Source: an uncultured Clostridium sp.
Lineage (GTDB): Bacteria > Bacillota > Clostridia > Lachnospirales > Lachnospiraceae
Assembly: GCA_945915475.1 (NCBI GenBank)
Contig: CAMEFI010000024.1
Location: forward strand, 1-44,973
Length of the DNA: 44,973 nucleotides
Reading direction: 5' to 3'
Shown here piece after piece: positions 33,965 through 43,596 of this stretch; positions within the stretch are counted from its first letter, which is position 1, and each line of letters begins with the position of its first letter. A model generated the notes under the pieces. That model saw nothing but the letters and a program-made list of their open reading frames with translations. It was not told where the DNA came from and made no database searches. The position numbers and the translations under genes were made by a program.

Positions 33965-35447
33965 CTTTCATTACCTCCCCAATATAAGAAATAATATCTG
34001 ATGCCAACATTGCATATTTTCCTTTATGTGCAGCCGCCAGATCACCTGCCTGACAGTGAATGTAGGTTCCCATTCTCGCAGCATCTGCAAGGGATAATCC
34101 ACCTGCAAGCATACCGGCAATAATACCGGCTAACACGTCACCAGAACCGCCTGTGGACATTCCATTATTACCGGCAAGATTCATGTAGGTCTGCTGTCCG
34201 CCATTGGTTACTATGCTCTTCGCATCCTTTAACACCAGTGTCACCTGCATTTTCTTAGCAAATTCTCTGGAAATTGCAAAGCGATTCTTCATAATCTCTT
34301 CCACCGGTTTCCTTATTAAGCGGCTCATTTCCTTCATATGCGGGGTCATAATAATCTGAACCGACGATGTATGCAACAGTTCTATATTATTAGATAAGAT
34401 ATTAAGCGCATCTGCATCCACAACCATTGGAACTTCGGCATTCATCAACAATTCATAAAGCATACGCTCCGAAACCGTATCCACACCAAGTCCGGGACCA
34501 ACCACAATGACCGTGGCCCAGTGAAGTGCATCCTCTACACAGGCAAGTGCACCTTCATAATCCTCATAAGTCATCATCACTGCTTCCGGCAACTGGGACT
34601 GCAAAATTGTCCGGTTACTCTCATGGGTATATATTTTAACCAGACCTGCCCCTGTGGAATATGCCGCCTTGGAACACAGAAACGCTGCTCCTGACATATT
34701 CTTGCTCCCTGCGATTACTGCCACCCTTCCATATGTTCCTTTATTAGAATTATTGATCCGTTTTGGAAGTTTATCCAGATCGGAATTGTCATAGGCATAT
34801 ATCATCGGTTTTACATGCTCTATGGACTGTTTTGGAAATCCTATGGATCTACAGATAATCTCTCCACAGGCATCAATTCCTTCTGAAAAGAACATTCCAA
34901 GCTTTACAAGTCCAAATGTTACCGTATAGTCTGCATGAAATGCCGTACCCAGCATAGCTCCGGTTGTCGCATCAATTCCCGACGGAATATCAATGGCAAC
35001 TTTAATACCCTGCATCTGATTAAGAGAATCAATTACCTTTTTCTGAATTCCCTGTACTTCCCTTGAAAGTCCCACGCCAAATATACCATCTACAATTACT
35101 GCATATTCCTTATTCGGAATAGATTTCCGAAAGCGCACCCCTAAATGATGTAAAACATTTCTTTGTTGCTGGAATTCCTGTGATACCTTTTCAAAGCCGG
35201 CAATATAATAAATATCCACCTGATATCCTCGTTCTAACAACATTCTTCCTGCCGCAAGACCATCACCGCCATTATTGCCACCTTCCACGACAACCAACAC
35301 ACGTCCCTTTAGCGGATTCAATCGTTCGATCTCCTCCACAACGCAAAGAGCTGCACGTTCCATCAATACAGCAGACGGAATTCCTATTTTATCAATGGTA
35401 TATGCATCAATTGCCTGCATTTCTTTCTTTGTTACAATATATTGCAA
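33957..35447 (-). CDS. nnr: Bifunctional NAD(P)HX epimerase/dehydratase
   Basis: 496 residues. The N-terminal YjeF/NnrE domain (about 1-215) has VVVEGGNNGGDGLAAGRMLLERG and VDGIFGVGLSREV and epimerises hydrated NAD(P)H; the C-terminal NnrD domain (about 220-495) has VAVIAGSKNMSGAAFLCSKAAY, VVVGPGLG, VVDADALNIL, MTPHMKEMSRL and NGMSTGGSGDVLAGIIAGMLAGG (ATP/ADP-binding), which dehydrates it. Together they repair damaged NAD(P)H. Starts at TTG 35447 with GGGGATGAGG ahead. Overlaps alr by 8 nt, a frequent pairing in Firmicutes. Confidence 0.93.
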   Translation of the reverse strand: MQYIVTKKEMQAIDAYTIDKIGIPSAVLMERAALCVVEEIERLNPLKGRVLVVVEGGNNGGDGLAAGRMLLERGYQVDIYYIAGFEKVSQEFQQQRNVLHHLGVRFRKSIPNKEYAVIVDGIFGVGLSREVQGIQKKVIDSLNQMQGIKVAIDIPSGIDATTGAMLGTAFHADYTVTFGLVKLGMFFSEGIDACGEIICRSIGFPKQSIEHVKPMIYAYDNSDLDKLPKRINNSNKGTYGRVAVIAGSKNMSGAAFLCSKAAYSTGAGLVKIYTHESNRTILQSQLPEAVMMTYEDYEGALACVEDALHWATVIVVGPGLGVDTVSERMLYELLMNAEVPMVVDADALNILSNNIELLHTSSVQIIMTPHMKEMSRLIRKPVEEIMKNRFAISREFAKKMQVTLVLKDAKSIVTNGGQQTYMNLAGNNGMSTGGSGDVLAGIIAGMLAGGLSLADAARMGTYIHCQAGDLAAAHKGKYAMLASDIISYIGEVMKDE

Positions 35448-35464
35448 GCTACCTCATCCCCTTT

Positions 35465-35492
35465 CTTATACAATAAGATTATCTAATCACAA
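35465..35492 (-). promoter_or_regulatory. Possible promoter of the nnr-alr operon
   Basis: TTGTGA (35487-35492), 16-bp spacer, TATAAG (35465-35470) on the minus strand, directly upstream of the TTG start. Confidence 0.45.
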
Positions 35493-35500
35493 TAAGCAAT

Positions 35501-35555
35501 ATAGCAGAAAAACTGCTATGCTGCCTTTACACACCTTTCACAGTTTTCCTGCTAT
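35501..35555. other. Imperfect hairpin after purL
   Basis: ATAGCAGAAAAACTG (35501-35515) pairs with CAGTTTTCCTGCTAT (35541-35555) with one G-U type mismatch. It follows the purL stop on the minus strand but has no U-tract, so it may be a weak terminator or an RNA-stabilising stem. Confidence 0.5.
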
Positions 35556-35592
35556 TGGAATCTCTCTTTCATCTATATGAATCTATATGGAA

Positions 35593-38500
35593 TTATTGGA
35601 AGTATTCAACACCGGATTCAAAAATAAGCTGATTCTGGTCTCCGTAAATGTTAATTGCAACCGAATCATCTCTTCGTTCAGAATGTGCCATCTTACCAAG
35701 CACACGTCCATCCGGGCTTGTAATACCCTCGATTGCTGCATAGGAACCATTGATGTTGTAGTCCTCATCCATTGTTGGGTTGCCATTGATATCTACATAC
35801 TGCGTTGCAACCTGTCCATTTGCAAACAGCTTATCTATCCATTCTTTACTTGCTACAAAACGTCCCTCTCCATGAGAAATCGGAACAGTGTAGACACCAC
35901 CTAATGTTGCTTTTTGCAACCATGGGCTCTTATTGGTAACTACCTTTGTATATACCATCTTTGACTGATGACGACCAATACTGTTCATCGTTAGAGTTGG
36001 TGAATCTTCCTTCTGAGAAGTAATCTTACCATATGGTACTAAACCAAGCTTAATTAGCGCCTGGAAACCGTTACAGATACCAAGTACCAATCCATCTCTC
36101 TCGTCTAATAATTTCATGATCTCATCCTTCAACTTTGCATTTCGGAATGCAGTTGCAAAGAATTTTGCACTTCCTTCCGGTTCATCACCGGCAGAGAAGC
36201 CACCTGGGAACATAACAATCTGCGACTGTGCAATTTCCTTCTCAAACGCTTCTACAGAATCCAGAATATTCTGTTCTGTCATATTCTTGAATACCATTGT
36301 CTTTACCGTAGCACCTGCACGTTCAAATGCCTTTGTGGAATCATACTCACAGTTTGTACCTGGGAATACCGGTATAAATACTTTCGGCTTTGCAACCTTA
36401 TTCTTGCAAACATAGATCTCATCAGCCTTATATATATCATTTCTAACAATCTCCTGCTTCACACCGGACTCAGTTGGGAATACTTTCTCTAACGTATCCG
36501 TCCATGCAGCAAGTGCCTCGTCCATTGTAATTTCTGCTTCTTTATAACGAAATACCCCATCATCTGTTGTATGTCCAATTACGATAGCCGGAACCTTTAA
36601 CTCTGTAAGGTCTGACTTCTTCACCTCACAAATAATAGAACCATAATCCTTCGCTGTCATCTTCTCTTCCGGCATGGATTCTGCAATCGTCGCACCAATA
36701 TGGTTACCAAATCCCATCTTTGACACAGCCTCCACAACGCCACCGAAAGATACAGCAAATGCGGAAAGAATCTTACCTGCCTGAATATCTTCGTATAATG
36801 CAGAATACACTTTCTTCATATCTTCATAATCCGGAAGACCATATTCATCCCTCTTAATATTGATCTTGATAATAGCACTTCCAGATTCCTTGAATTCAGG
36901 TGTTACTACATCTTCTGCCTTTGCCACATCAATTGCAAAAGAGCAGAGGGTTGGTGGAACATCAATATCATTAAAGGAACCTGACATAGAATCCTTACCA
37001 CCAATTGATGCAAGACCGAATCCCATCTGTGCTGAATAAGCTCCAAGTAACGCTGCCATTGGCTCACCCCAACGCTTTGAATCTTCACCAAGACGCTTAA
37101 AATATTCCTGGAATGTAAAGTATATCTTCTTCCAGTCACCGCCAGAAGCTACAATCTTTGCAACAGAATGAACAACTGCATAAATAGCACCATGATATGG
37201 TGACCAGCTCAACATATATGGATCCAAACCATATGACATCATCGTAACAGTATCGCATTTACCATGATCAAGTGGAAGCTTTGCAATCATTGTCTGGGTT
37301 GGTGTCAACTGATATTTACCACCATACGGCATAACAACGGTTCCGGCTCCAATGGAACTGTCAAACATCTCCACAAGTCCCTTTTGTGAACATACATTTA
37401 AATCCTTCAATGTATCAAGCCATGCTTTCTTTGGATTGGAAAAATCTACTTTCTGATCAAAGTAATTATTCTTTTCATCCGGCATTGTAACAGTTACATC
37501 ACTTTCCTGATGAGCACCATTTGTATCGATAAATTTTCTGGAAAGATTCACAATCTCTTTCCCTCTCCAAGTCATAACAAGACGTGGATCCTCGGTCACC
37601 TCAGCAACCACAACTGCCTCTAAGTTCTCTTCCTCACAATAACCCAGCATAGTGTCCACATCGTTCTTATCTACTACAACAGCCATTCTCTCCTGGGATT
37701 CTGAAATGGCAATCTCTGTACCGTTCAAACCCGCATATTTTTTAGGTACCTTATCCAGATCAATCATCAGACCATCTGCTAATTCACCAATCGCAACACT
37801 GACACCACCGGCGCCAAAATCATTACACTTACGGATAATACTTGCAACTTCCTTCCGGCGGAATAAACGCTGGATCTTACGTTCAGTTGGCGGATTACCC
37901 TTTTGTACTTCTGAACCACAGGTGTCAATTGACTTTGTGGTATGTTTCTTTGAACTTCCGGTTGCTCCACCAATTCCATCACGTCCGGTTCTTCCACCAA
38001 TTAAAATAATGACATTACCCGGATCAGAGGTAAGACGTTTCACATTCCCTTTTGGAGCAGCTGCCACAACGGCACCAATCTCCATACGCTTTGACACATA
38101 ATTTGGATGATATACCTCGTTGACTAATCCTGTTGCAAGACCAATCTGGTTACCATAGGAACTATATCCATGTGCTGCAGTTGTTACGATCTTTCTTTGT
38201 GGCAGCTTACCTTCTAATGTCTCAGAAAGCGATTTTGTCGGGTCTGCAGCTCCTGTTACACGCATTGCCTGATATACATAGGAACGTCCTGACAACGGAT
38301 CACGGATACATCCGCCAAGACAGGTTGCCGCACCACCAAATGGTTCAATCTCCGTCGGATGGTTATGTGTTTCATTCTTAAACTGAATCAGATAATTGAC
38401 TTCTTCACCATCAATTGTAACCGGAACCTCAATGGAACAGGCATTGATCTCATCAGAAACCTCCATCTCCTGTAACTTTCCTTCCGAGCGCAGCTTCTTC

Positions 38501-39348
38501 ATTGCCATTAAGGCAATATCCATCAGACAGACAAATTTATCGTCACGGTCTTTGTATAATACTTTTCTATCCTCTAAATATTCATTGTACGTATCCTCAA
38601 TCGGCTTCTTATAATATCCATCTTCAAACTTCACATTTGTAAGCTCCGTTGCAAATGTGGTATGACGACAGTGATCAGACCAATAAGTATCCAACACACG
38701 AATCTCCGTCATGGATGGATCCCGTTTTTCATCCTTCTTGAAATAATTCTGTATATGTTTGAAATCCTTAAACGTCATGGCAAGTCCCAAAGAATCGTAC
38801 AACTCTTTCAGTGAAGACTCATCCATATCTTGAAAGCCGACAAAAATCTCAACATCTGCCGGCTCATCAAACTTCTGAATCAAAGTCTCCGGAATCTGCT
38901 TATCATCTGTCTCTCTCGAATCAACCGGATTAATGCAATATTCCTTAATCTGTTCAAACTGTGCCTCACTTATACTTCCGTTAATCACATAAGTGGTTGC
39001 CGTACGGATAACCGGTTCTTCTTTTTCATTCAACAGCTTGACACATTGTTCTGCAGAATCTGCACGCTGATCGAATTGTCCGGGTAAAGCCTCTACAGAA
39101 AAGACTTTGTCATCCTTCTCATAAGGAAATGTTGTCTCATATACATAATCAACTGGAGGTTCAGAAAATACAGTCTTCAATGCCTTCTTATAGGTATCAT
39201 CTGATACATTCTCTACATCATAGCGAATCAGCACTCTGACTTTCTCAATCTTCAAGTCTAAATATTCTGTTAACTCATCAAATAACTCCTTTGCTTTTAC
39301 AGCATATTCAGGCTTCTTCTCAACATATACTCTCTTTACCTTACTCAT
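35593..39348 (-). CDS. purL: Phosphoribosylformylglycinamidine synthase, single-chain
   Basis: 1251 residues, the long single-chain form combining synthetase and glutaminase (most Bacilli split it into PurL, PurQ and PurS). Catalyses ATP- and glutamine-dependent FGAR to FGAM conversion in purine synthesis. Seen in order: N-terminal PurS-like segment (1-150), linker with SDHCRHTTFATEL, AIRS-type ATP-binding domains (FKNETHNHPTEIEPFGGAATCLGGCIRDPLSGR, GGKDSMSG), and a glutaminase with nucleophile Cys in LVLGICNGFQALIKLG, the oxyanion/MFPGGFSAGDEPEGSA loop, and SHGEGRFVAS. AGGAGG lies before the ATG. Monocistronic, own promoter at 39397-39425. Confidence 0.97.
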   Translation of the reverse strand: MSKVKRVYVEKKPEYAVKAKELFDELTEYLDLKIEKVRVLIRYDVENVSDDTYKKALKTVFSEPPVDYVYETTFPYEKDDKVFSVEALPGQFDQRADSAEQCVKLLNEKEEPVIRTATTYVINGSISEAQFEQIKEYCINPVDSRETDDKQIPETLIQKFDEPADVEIFVGFQDMDESSLKELYDSLGLAMTFKDFKHIQNYFKKDEKRDPSMTEIRVLDTYWSDHCRHTTFATELTNVKFEDGYYKKPIEDTYNEYLEDRKVLYKDRDDKFVCLMDIALMAMKKLRSEGKLQEMEVSDEINACSIEVPVTIDGEEVNYLIQFKNETHNHPTEIEPFGGAATCLGGCIRDPLSGRSYVYQAMRVTGAADPTKSLSETLEGKLPQRKIVTTAAHGYSSYGNQIGLATGLVNEVYHPNYVSKRMEIGAVVAAAPKGNVKRLTSDPGNVIILIGGRTGRDGIGGATGSSKKHTTKSIDTCGSEVQKGNPPTERKIQRLFRRKEVASIIRKCNDFGAGGVSVAIGELADGLMIDLDKVPKKYAGLNGTEIAISESQERMAVVVDKNDVDTMLGYCEEENLEAVVVAEVTEDPRLVMTWRGKEIVNLSRKFIDTNGAHQESDVTVTMPDEKNNYFDQKVDFSNPKKAWLDTLKDLNVCSQKGLVEMFDSSIGAGTVVMPYGGKYQLTPTQTMIAKLPLDHGKCDTVTMMSYGLDPYMLSWSPYHGAIYAVVHSVAKIVASGGDWKKIYFTFQEYFKRLGEDSKRWGEPMAALLGAYSAQMGFGLASIGGKDSMSGSFNDIDVPPTLCSFAIDVAKAEDVVTPEFKESGSAIIKINIKRDEYGLPDYEDMKKVYSALYEDIQAGKILSAFAVSFGGVVEAVSKMGFGNHIGATIAESMPEEKMTAKDYGSIICEVKKSDLTELKVPAIVIGHTTDDGVFRYKEAEITMDEALAAWTDTLEKVFPTESGVKQEIVRNDIYKADEIYVCKNKVAKPKVFIPVFPGTNCEYDSTKAFERAGATVKTMVFKNMTEQNILDSVEAFEKEIAQSQIVMFPGGFSAGDEPEGSAKFFATAFRNAKLKDEIMKLLDERDGLVLGICNGFQALIKLGLVPYGKITSQKEDSPTLTMNSIGRHQSKMVYTKVVTNKSPWLQKATLGGVYTVPISHGEGRFVASKEWIDKLFANGQVATQYVDINGNPTMDEDYNINGSYAAIEGITSPDGRVLGKMAHSERRDDSVAINIYGDQNQLIFESGVEYFQ

Positions 39349-39396
39349 AATGTCCTCCTAAAGTATCTCCATATAGTATTGTGAACTTCGCTTACT

Positions 39397-39425
39397 ACTA
39401 TATAATAACTTGATAGTGAAGTCAA
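39397..39425 (-). promoter_or_regulatory. purL promoter
   Basis: TTGACT (39420-39425), 17-bp spacer, TATAGT (39397-39402) on the minus strand, leaving a leader of only about 40 nt, too short for a purine riboswitch. Confidence 0.65.
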
Positions 39426-39445
39426 ACCTTCTTGGTATTTTTTTC

Positions 39446-39482
39446 ATAAAAAAAGAAAAGATTATCCAACAGATAATCTCTT
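39446..39482 (-). terminator. Rho-independent terminator of the CheX/CheY pair
   Basis: AAGAGATTATC (minus strand 39482-39472) pairs with GATAATCTTTT (39466-39456), followed by CTTTTTTT. It ends the chemotaxis-type pair just upstream of the purL promoter region. Confidence 0.85.
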
Positions 39483-39503
39483 CTTTCAAAAATTACATCT
39501 TCT

Positions 39504-39863
39504 CTACGCAACTACCTTATCAATAATCTTTTTAAGCTGTTCCGGTTCGAATGGTTTGGATACAAACTCACTGGCACCATTCTGCACTGCTTCTACCATC
39601 TTTGTCTTCTGTCCGGCTGCTGTTACCATAACAACCTTTGCATCCGGATACTCGCCCTTAATCTTCTTAAGCGCTTCAATACCATCTAAAACCGGCATTG
39701 TAATATCCATTGTAACAACATCCGGTTTCAATTCAACATAACGCTCATAACCTTCCTGGCCATTCGTTGCTTCGCCAACCACTTCATAACCTTCGCTCTC
39801 CAAAATTCCCTTCAAAATCTTTCTTGAAGTTCTAGAGTCATCTACAATTAAAATACTTGCCAT
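39504..39863 (-). CDS. CheY-like single-domain response regulator
   Basis: 119 residues. ILIVDDSRTSRK with the Asp pair, phospho-acceptor Asp in VVTMDITMPVLDG, Thr in VMVTAAGQ and Lys in FVSKPFEP: a complete receiver domain and no output domain. ATG 39863 is preceded by GAGG; the frame extends to 39920 into the previous gene. Follows the CheX-like gene by 26 nt, so the two are probably one transcription unit acting in phosphate signalling. Confidence 0.93.
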   Translation of the reverse strand: MASILIVDDSRTSRKILKGILESEGYEVVGEATNGQEGYERYVELKPDVVTMDITMPVLDGIEALKKIKGEYPDAKVVMVTAAGQKTKMVEAVQNGASEFVSKPFEPEQLKKIIDKVVA

Positions 39864-39889
39864 AATACAATACCTCTTCATCCTTTTCC

Positions 39890-40786
39890 TTAATTCAAGC
39901 TCCATTTCGATTCGATGCAAATAATTAAATCCACCTGCTTATCCTGAATATAAAATGGAACCCTATACATATTACCTTCTGAATGAATTGTTGTCACCTG
40001 ATCCTTCATAATTGGTGGTAACATATCCAGATCTACATCTTCGTGGCTTAACTTGGTTGCGTACAATCCATTATTACAATTCAGGAACTCACAAGCAGCA
40101 TCTAACACATCCATATCGACTTCTTCAAACTCTTCCTTGGCATATGCTTCTGCAATCAGCTTAATTCCCTGTCCGTCTCCACAAAATCCGGAAAAGAACC
40201 GATAATCGCCATCTAACTCCTGTGCAGCTACAAAAGAAGCTGTATACTCATTCAACTTCTCAACCTTCTCCATACGGAAATGCCGGTCGATAAATCGAAC
40301 CATATTCCTTGCCGTTAATGCAATATAGTCTGTAACTGTTGGTAAAATACTGTCATCTTTCAAAAATACCTGCGCAATCTTGTCTATATCGCCACTCTTT
40401 AATGCTTCAATATCAAGTGCAGTAAATCGCCCTGACTTCTTATATGCATTCATCTCTTTCTGAATGCCATCCAATGTCATAATATTATTGTCCACTAGCG
40501 CCTGAACAAAAAGCAGATATTCATCCCCCTGCTTCTTTAATAATTCAGAAACCTGATTATCTGTCAAATATCCTTTCTCTACAGCAATATCACCGAATCG
40601 TTTGTCCTGCATCTGCTGTAACATATTCACTTCATCAGCCTGTTCCTTGCTCATGTAACCAGACTCTACAGCAAGCAATCCCATCTTCACCTTATTATTC
40701 TTGCTATCAGATAGAATGGAACTATACTGTTCTGGTGTCAAAATTCCCTTGCCTTCAAGATACTTACCAAAATATACGCCGAACAT
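39890..40786 (-). CDS. CheX-like protein with N-terminal helical region
   Basis: 298 residues from ATG 40786 (AAGGGGG upstream). Residues 1-130 are helical, with repeated EKGYLT/ESGYMSKEQADEV motifs; the C-terminal half (about 150-298) shows a CheX/CheC-like phosphatase fold: DILPTVTDYIALTARNMVRFI-type helix, AAQELDGDYRFFSGFCGDGQG, AACEFLNCNNGLYATKL with the Glu...Asn pair (EFLNCNN), and VPFYI. The ExxN pair is the catalytic motif of CheX. A CheY-like gene follows, so it likely dephosphorylates that protein; inference. No chemoreceptor or CheA is in the window. Confidence 0.75.
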   Translation of the reverse strand: MFGVYFGKYLEGKGILTPEQYSSILSDSKNNKVKMGLLAVESGYMSKEQADEVNMLQQMQDKRFGDIAVEKGYLTDNQVSELLKKQGDEYLLFVQALVDNNIMTLDGIQKEMNAYKKSGRFTALDIEALKSGDIDKIAQVFLKDDSILPTVTDYIALTARNMVRFIDRHFRMEKVEKLNEYTASFVAAQELDGDYRFFSGFCGDGQGIKLIAEAYAKEEFEEVDMDVLDAACEFLNCNNGLYATKLSHEDVDLDMLPPIMKDQVTTIHSEGNMYRVPFYIQDKQVDLIICIESKWSLN

Positions 40787-40880
40787 ATTGGCCCCCTTAT
40801 GTATAATATTATTAGCCACATTGCATACGAATGGCTTTCCTTGTTCCGAAAGCAAAAATCGCTGCTTCCCAAACACCATC

Positions 40881-40910
40881 ATTATAACACACATTGCATA
40901 TAAAAATCAA
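40881..40910 (-). promoter_or_regulatory. Promoter of the CheX/CheY pair
   Basis: TTGATT (40905-40910), 18-bp spacer, TATAAT (40881-40886) on the minus strand, back to back with the GGDEF-EAL promoter. Leader about 90 nt. Confidence 0.6.
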
Positions 40911-40990
40911 ATTATTTCCAATGATTTTGTACAATTTCACAAGATAAAATTGAATAATTATTTTATTACAATAAAATATGTTAATTTTCA

Positions 40991-41019
40991 TTGAATAATA
41001 TCTTCTTATTTTATATAAT
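40991..41019 (+). promoter_or_regulatory. Promoter of the GGDEF-EAL gene
   Basis: TTGAAT (40991-40996), 17-bp spacer, TATAAT (41014-41019) on the plus strand, about 40 nt before ATG 41059. Confidence 0.75.
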
Positions 41020-41058
41020 GTAGTGTAGCAAAGCAATATGGGAAAGGAAAGTATTAAT

Positions 41059-43497
41059 ATGTCAATCAAGAAATCACTACAGGGTTCCATTTTATTTATG
41101 GCTGTCATACCGGTTATCCTCATGGCAATCCTTGCATACGTTGTTACTGTTACCAAATATGCCAATATTACCAAAGAAAATACCACACAAATGGCATATG
41201 ATTATAGTCGTGGACTTGTTTCCCAATTACAGACGCAGATTGTAGAATCCCAAGCTATTGCCGACACAAATAACGTAAAAAATTATCTCTTAGAAAAAGT
41301 GAATTCTCCGGATACAATTTTGAATACCGGTTCTGCTGATATGATCAAAGATTCTATCGTCCAATTATCAAAGAATTTTGATTATAAAGTGAATTATTAT
41401 GTATATGATATTGATGGATATCTGACAATTACTTCCTCTAAGGAATCTGCCTCCGATTGGTCAGAGATCATGCAGAATCCCATTCAATCATACGATCAGG
41501 CAACCGTCATTTCTCAGTCAGAATTCACCAAGGGTACCTTGGATATTGTTGTTCCTGTCATTGTCAAGAAAAAAGTGATTGGTTTGGTGCGTGCTAATAT
41601 TTCCTCTGACTATTTTAATGCGTTTCTTTCAAACAGCAATACCATATGTTTCTTAATTGATGATAATGGCAATTGTCTTTTTCAATATGATGCCACCTCC
41701 GAAGAAGACGAGCTATTCTTTACCCATCTTAAGTCTACTTTTTTTTCAGCCATTGAAAGGGACAATGATAACCATTATACCCAAACGAGCAGTGCTTTCT
41801 CCGGTAATCGGGATTATATATATGGTTATGCGACCATTCCGGAATATAATTGGATTTATGTAACCAGACAGAATACGGCAAGTTTTTCCAACGTTGCCTC
41901 CACCTTACCACTTATTTTTCTGATTTTATTAGCTATCGTTATTATATTATCCTTTGTGTTAAGTCGGAATCTTGCTACCAAATACACTCAACCGCTTCTT
42001 GTTTTAAGCGATAAGATGCAACAGGCTGCAGATGGTCAGCTAAATGTACATTGTCCTGTAGAAAGCGAAGATGAATTTGGTCACCTATCCAATAGTTTTA
42101 ACCAGATGATGGACATTATCTCCACCAACTATAACGAAATATCTTCTGCAAGAAAAAAGTTAGAAGAAAGTCAATCAGAATTGGAAAACAATTACAAACA
42201 CATTGAAAAACTGGCATATACCGATGCTTTAACCGGTCTATATAACCGTATGGCATTCTTCAAGTATGCCAATGAGATTCTTACCAATAATAAGAATGGC
42301 CTTATAAAGCATGCCATTATTTTTATTGACTTAGATGGTTTCAAAGCAATTAACGATACATTAGGACATGATTATGGTGATTTGCTTTTACAAGCAGTAA
42401 CTGCACAGTTTTCTACTCTTGTCGATCAGGATGATATTTTGGCAAGAAATGGTGGTGACGAATTTGTAATTCTTCGCAATCATGTAGAATCCACAGAACA
42501 GTTAGAGAGTTTTCTTGACTCTCTCGTATCCATTGCCTCCCATCCGTTTGTCTTAGACGATGAAACCGTACATGTTACCATCAGTGCCGGTGTTGCTCTC
42601 TTCCCACAAAATGGTCTTTCATTAAGCGAATTAATGAAAAATGCCGACATCGCCATGTACACTTCCAAAGGCAACGGTAAGAACAGTTACACCTTCTTTA
42701 ATTCCACTATGGAAGATGAGGTGAACCGTCGTAATGATTTAATTGACATTTTACGGGATGCCATCGAAAATAAAGATATTTATCTACTCTATCAACCACA
42801 GGCAGATATTGCCACCGGTGAAATTATCGGTTGTGAAGCTTTAATGCGATTGAATTCTCCAATCGTCGGCTTCGTTTCTCCTGATGAATTCATACCGGTT
42901 GCCGAAGAATGCGGATTGATTGATGAATTAGGTGAATGGGCATTATTAGAGGCCTGCCAGTTCAATCAAAGGATTATTAATGCAGGCTTCAAACCTTTAC
43001 GTATTTCGGTTAACGTATCCACTGCACAATTGCGGGGTGATCGTCTGATCAAAGCAATTGAAGCACTTCCTCAAAAAACTTCTATGCCTCTCAAGTATCT
43101 TGAGATTGAATTGACAGAAAGTGTTTTAATGAAAAACTTTGATCATAACTTAGCCCTCATTAACCGCATGAAGGAATTAGATATCCATATTGCATTAGAT
43201 GATTTTGGTACCGGTTATTCATCCTTCAGCTATCTGACCAAAATTCCGATTAATACATTGAAGATTGACAAATCCTTCATTGCAGGTATCTGCGAAGATA
43301 AAAATGACACTTACATTGCAGGAACTATTATCAATCTTGCTCATCAGTTAGGCATTACCGTCATTGCAGAAGGTGTGGAAACCATTGAACAATTACGTAT
43401 TTTACAAAGCCAGATGTGTGATGTGTTACAGGGATATTTCTTTAGCCGGGCAATATCCGAAAAAGACTTTATTGAATTATTGAAGATCAACTCATAA
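41059..43497 (+). CDS. Membrane GGDEF-EAL protein with extracellular sensor domain
   Basis: 812 residues from ATG 41059 (AAAGGAAAG ahead; an ATG at 41038 has no RBS). First membrane helix at about 10-31, an extracellular Cache-type sensor (about 35-275), second helix LPLIFLILLAIVIILSFVLS, a HAMP-like region (SRNLATKYTQPLLVLSDKM..., ESEDEFGHLSNSFNQMMDI), coiled coil, GGDEF domain with intact DALTGLYNR, DLDGFKAINDTLGHDYGD and GGDEF, then EAL domain with EALMRL, VNVST, ELTES, DDFGTGYSS, KIDKSF and AEGVET. Both cyclase and phosphodiesterase motifs are intact; the RxxD inhibitory site before GGDEF is replaced by DQDD. Makes and/or degrades c-di-GMP. Divergent from the CheX/CheY pair. Confidence 0.95.
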   Translation: MSIKKSLQGSILFMAVIPVILMAILAYVVTVTKYANITKENTTQMAYDYSRGLVSQLQTQIVESQAIADTNNVKNYLLEKVNSPDTILNTGSADMIKDSIVQLSKNFDYKVNYYVYDIDGYLTITSSKESASDWSEIMQNPIQSYDQATVISQSEFTKGTLDIVVPVIVKKKVIGLVRANISSDYFNAFLSNSNTICFLIDDNGNCLFQYDATSEEDELFFTHLKSTFFSAIERDNDNHYTQTSSAFSGNRDYIYGYATIPEYNWIYVTRQNTASFSNVASTLPLIFLILLAIVIILSFVLSRNLATKYTQPLLVLSDKMQQAADGQLNVHCPVESEDEFGHLSNSFNQMMDIISTNYNEISSARKKLEESQSELENNYKHIEKLAYTDALTGLYNRMAFFKYANEILTNNKNGLIKHAIIFIDLDGFKAINDTLGHDYGDLLLQAVTAQFSTLVDQDDILARNGGDEFVILRNHVESTEQLESFLDSLVSIASHPFVLDDETVHVTISAGVALFPQNGLSLSELMKNADIAMYTSKGNGKNSYTFFNSTMEDEVNRRNDLIDILRDAIENKDIYLLYQPQADIATGEIIGCEALMRLNSPIVGFVSPDEFIPVAEECGLIDELGEWALLEACQFNQRIINAGFKPLRISVNVSTAQLRGDRLIKAIEALPQKTSMPLKYLEIELTESVLMKNFDHNLALINRMKELDIHIALDDFGTGYSSFSYLTKIPINTLKIDKSFIAGICEDKNDTYIAGTIINLAHQLGITVIAEGVETIEQLRILQSQMCDVLQGYFFSRAISEKDFIELLKINS

Positions 43498-43596
43498 TTC
43501 ATAACATAGGATAAACATAATACCATTTGTACTTTATAATTTTGATATAACCTTGATTATATATCTATGACAAATAAATACCAGGAGGATTACACA

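Noticed and set aside
39349-39400. Purine riboswitch upstream of purL
   Set aside because: The leader is only about 40 nt, too short for the aptamer, and no core is visible.
40787-40900. c-di-GMP riboswitch in the CheX leader
   Set aside because: The leader has a GCCA/TGGC stem, but not the conserved core of the GEMM motif.
40812-41186. Minus-strand 124-residue hydrophobic frame
   Set aside because: It is the antisense of the start of the GGDEF-EAL gene and of the divergent promoter region; no RBS or family match.
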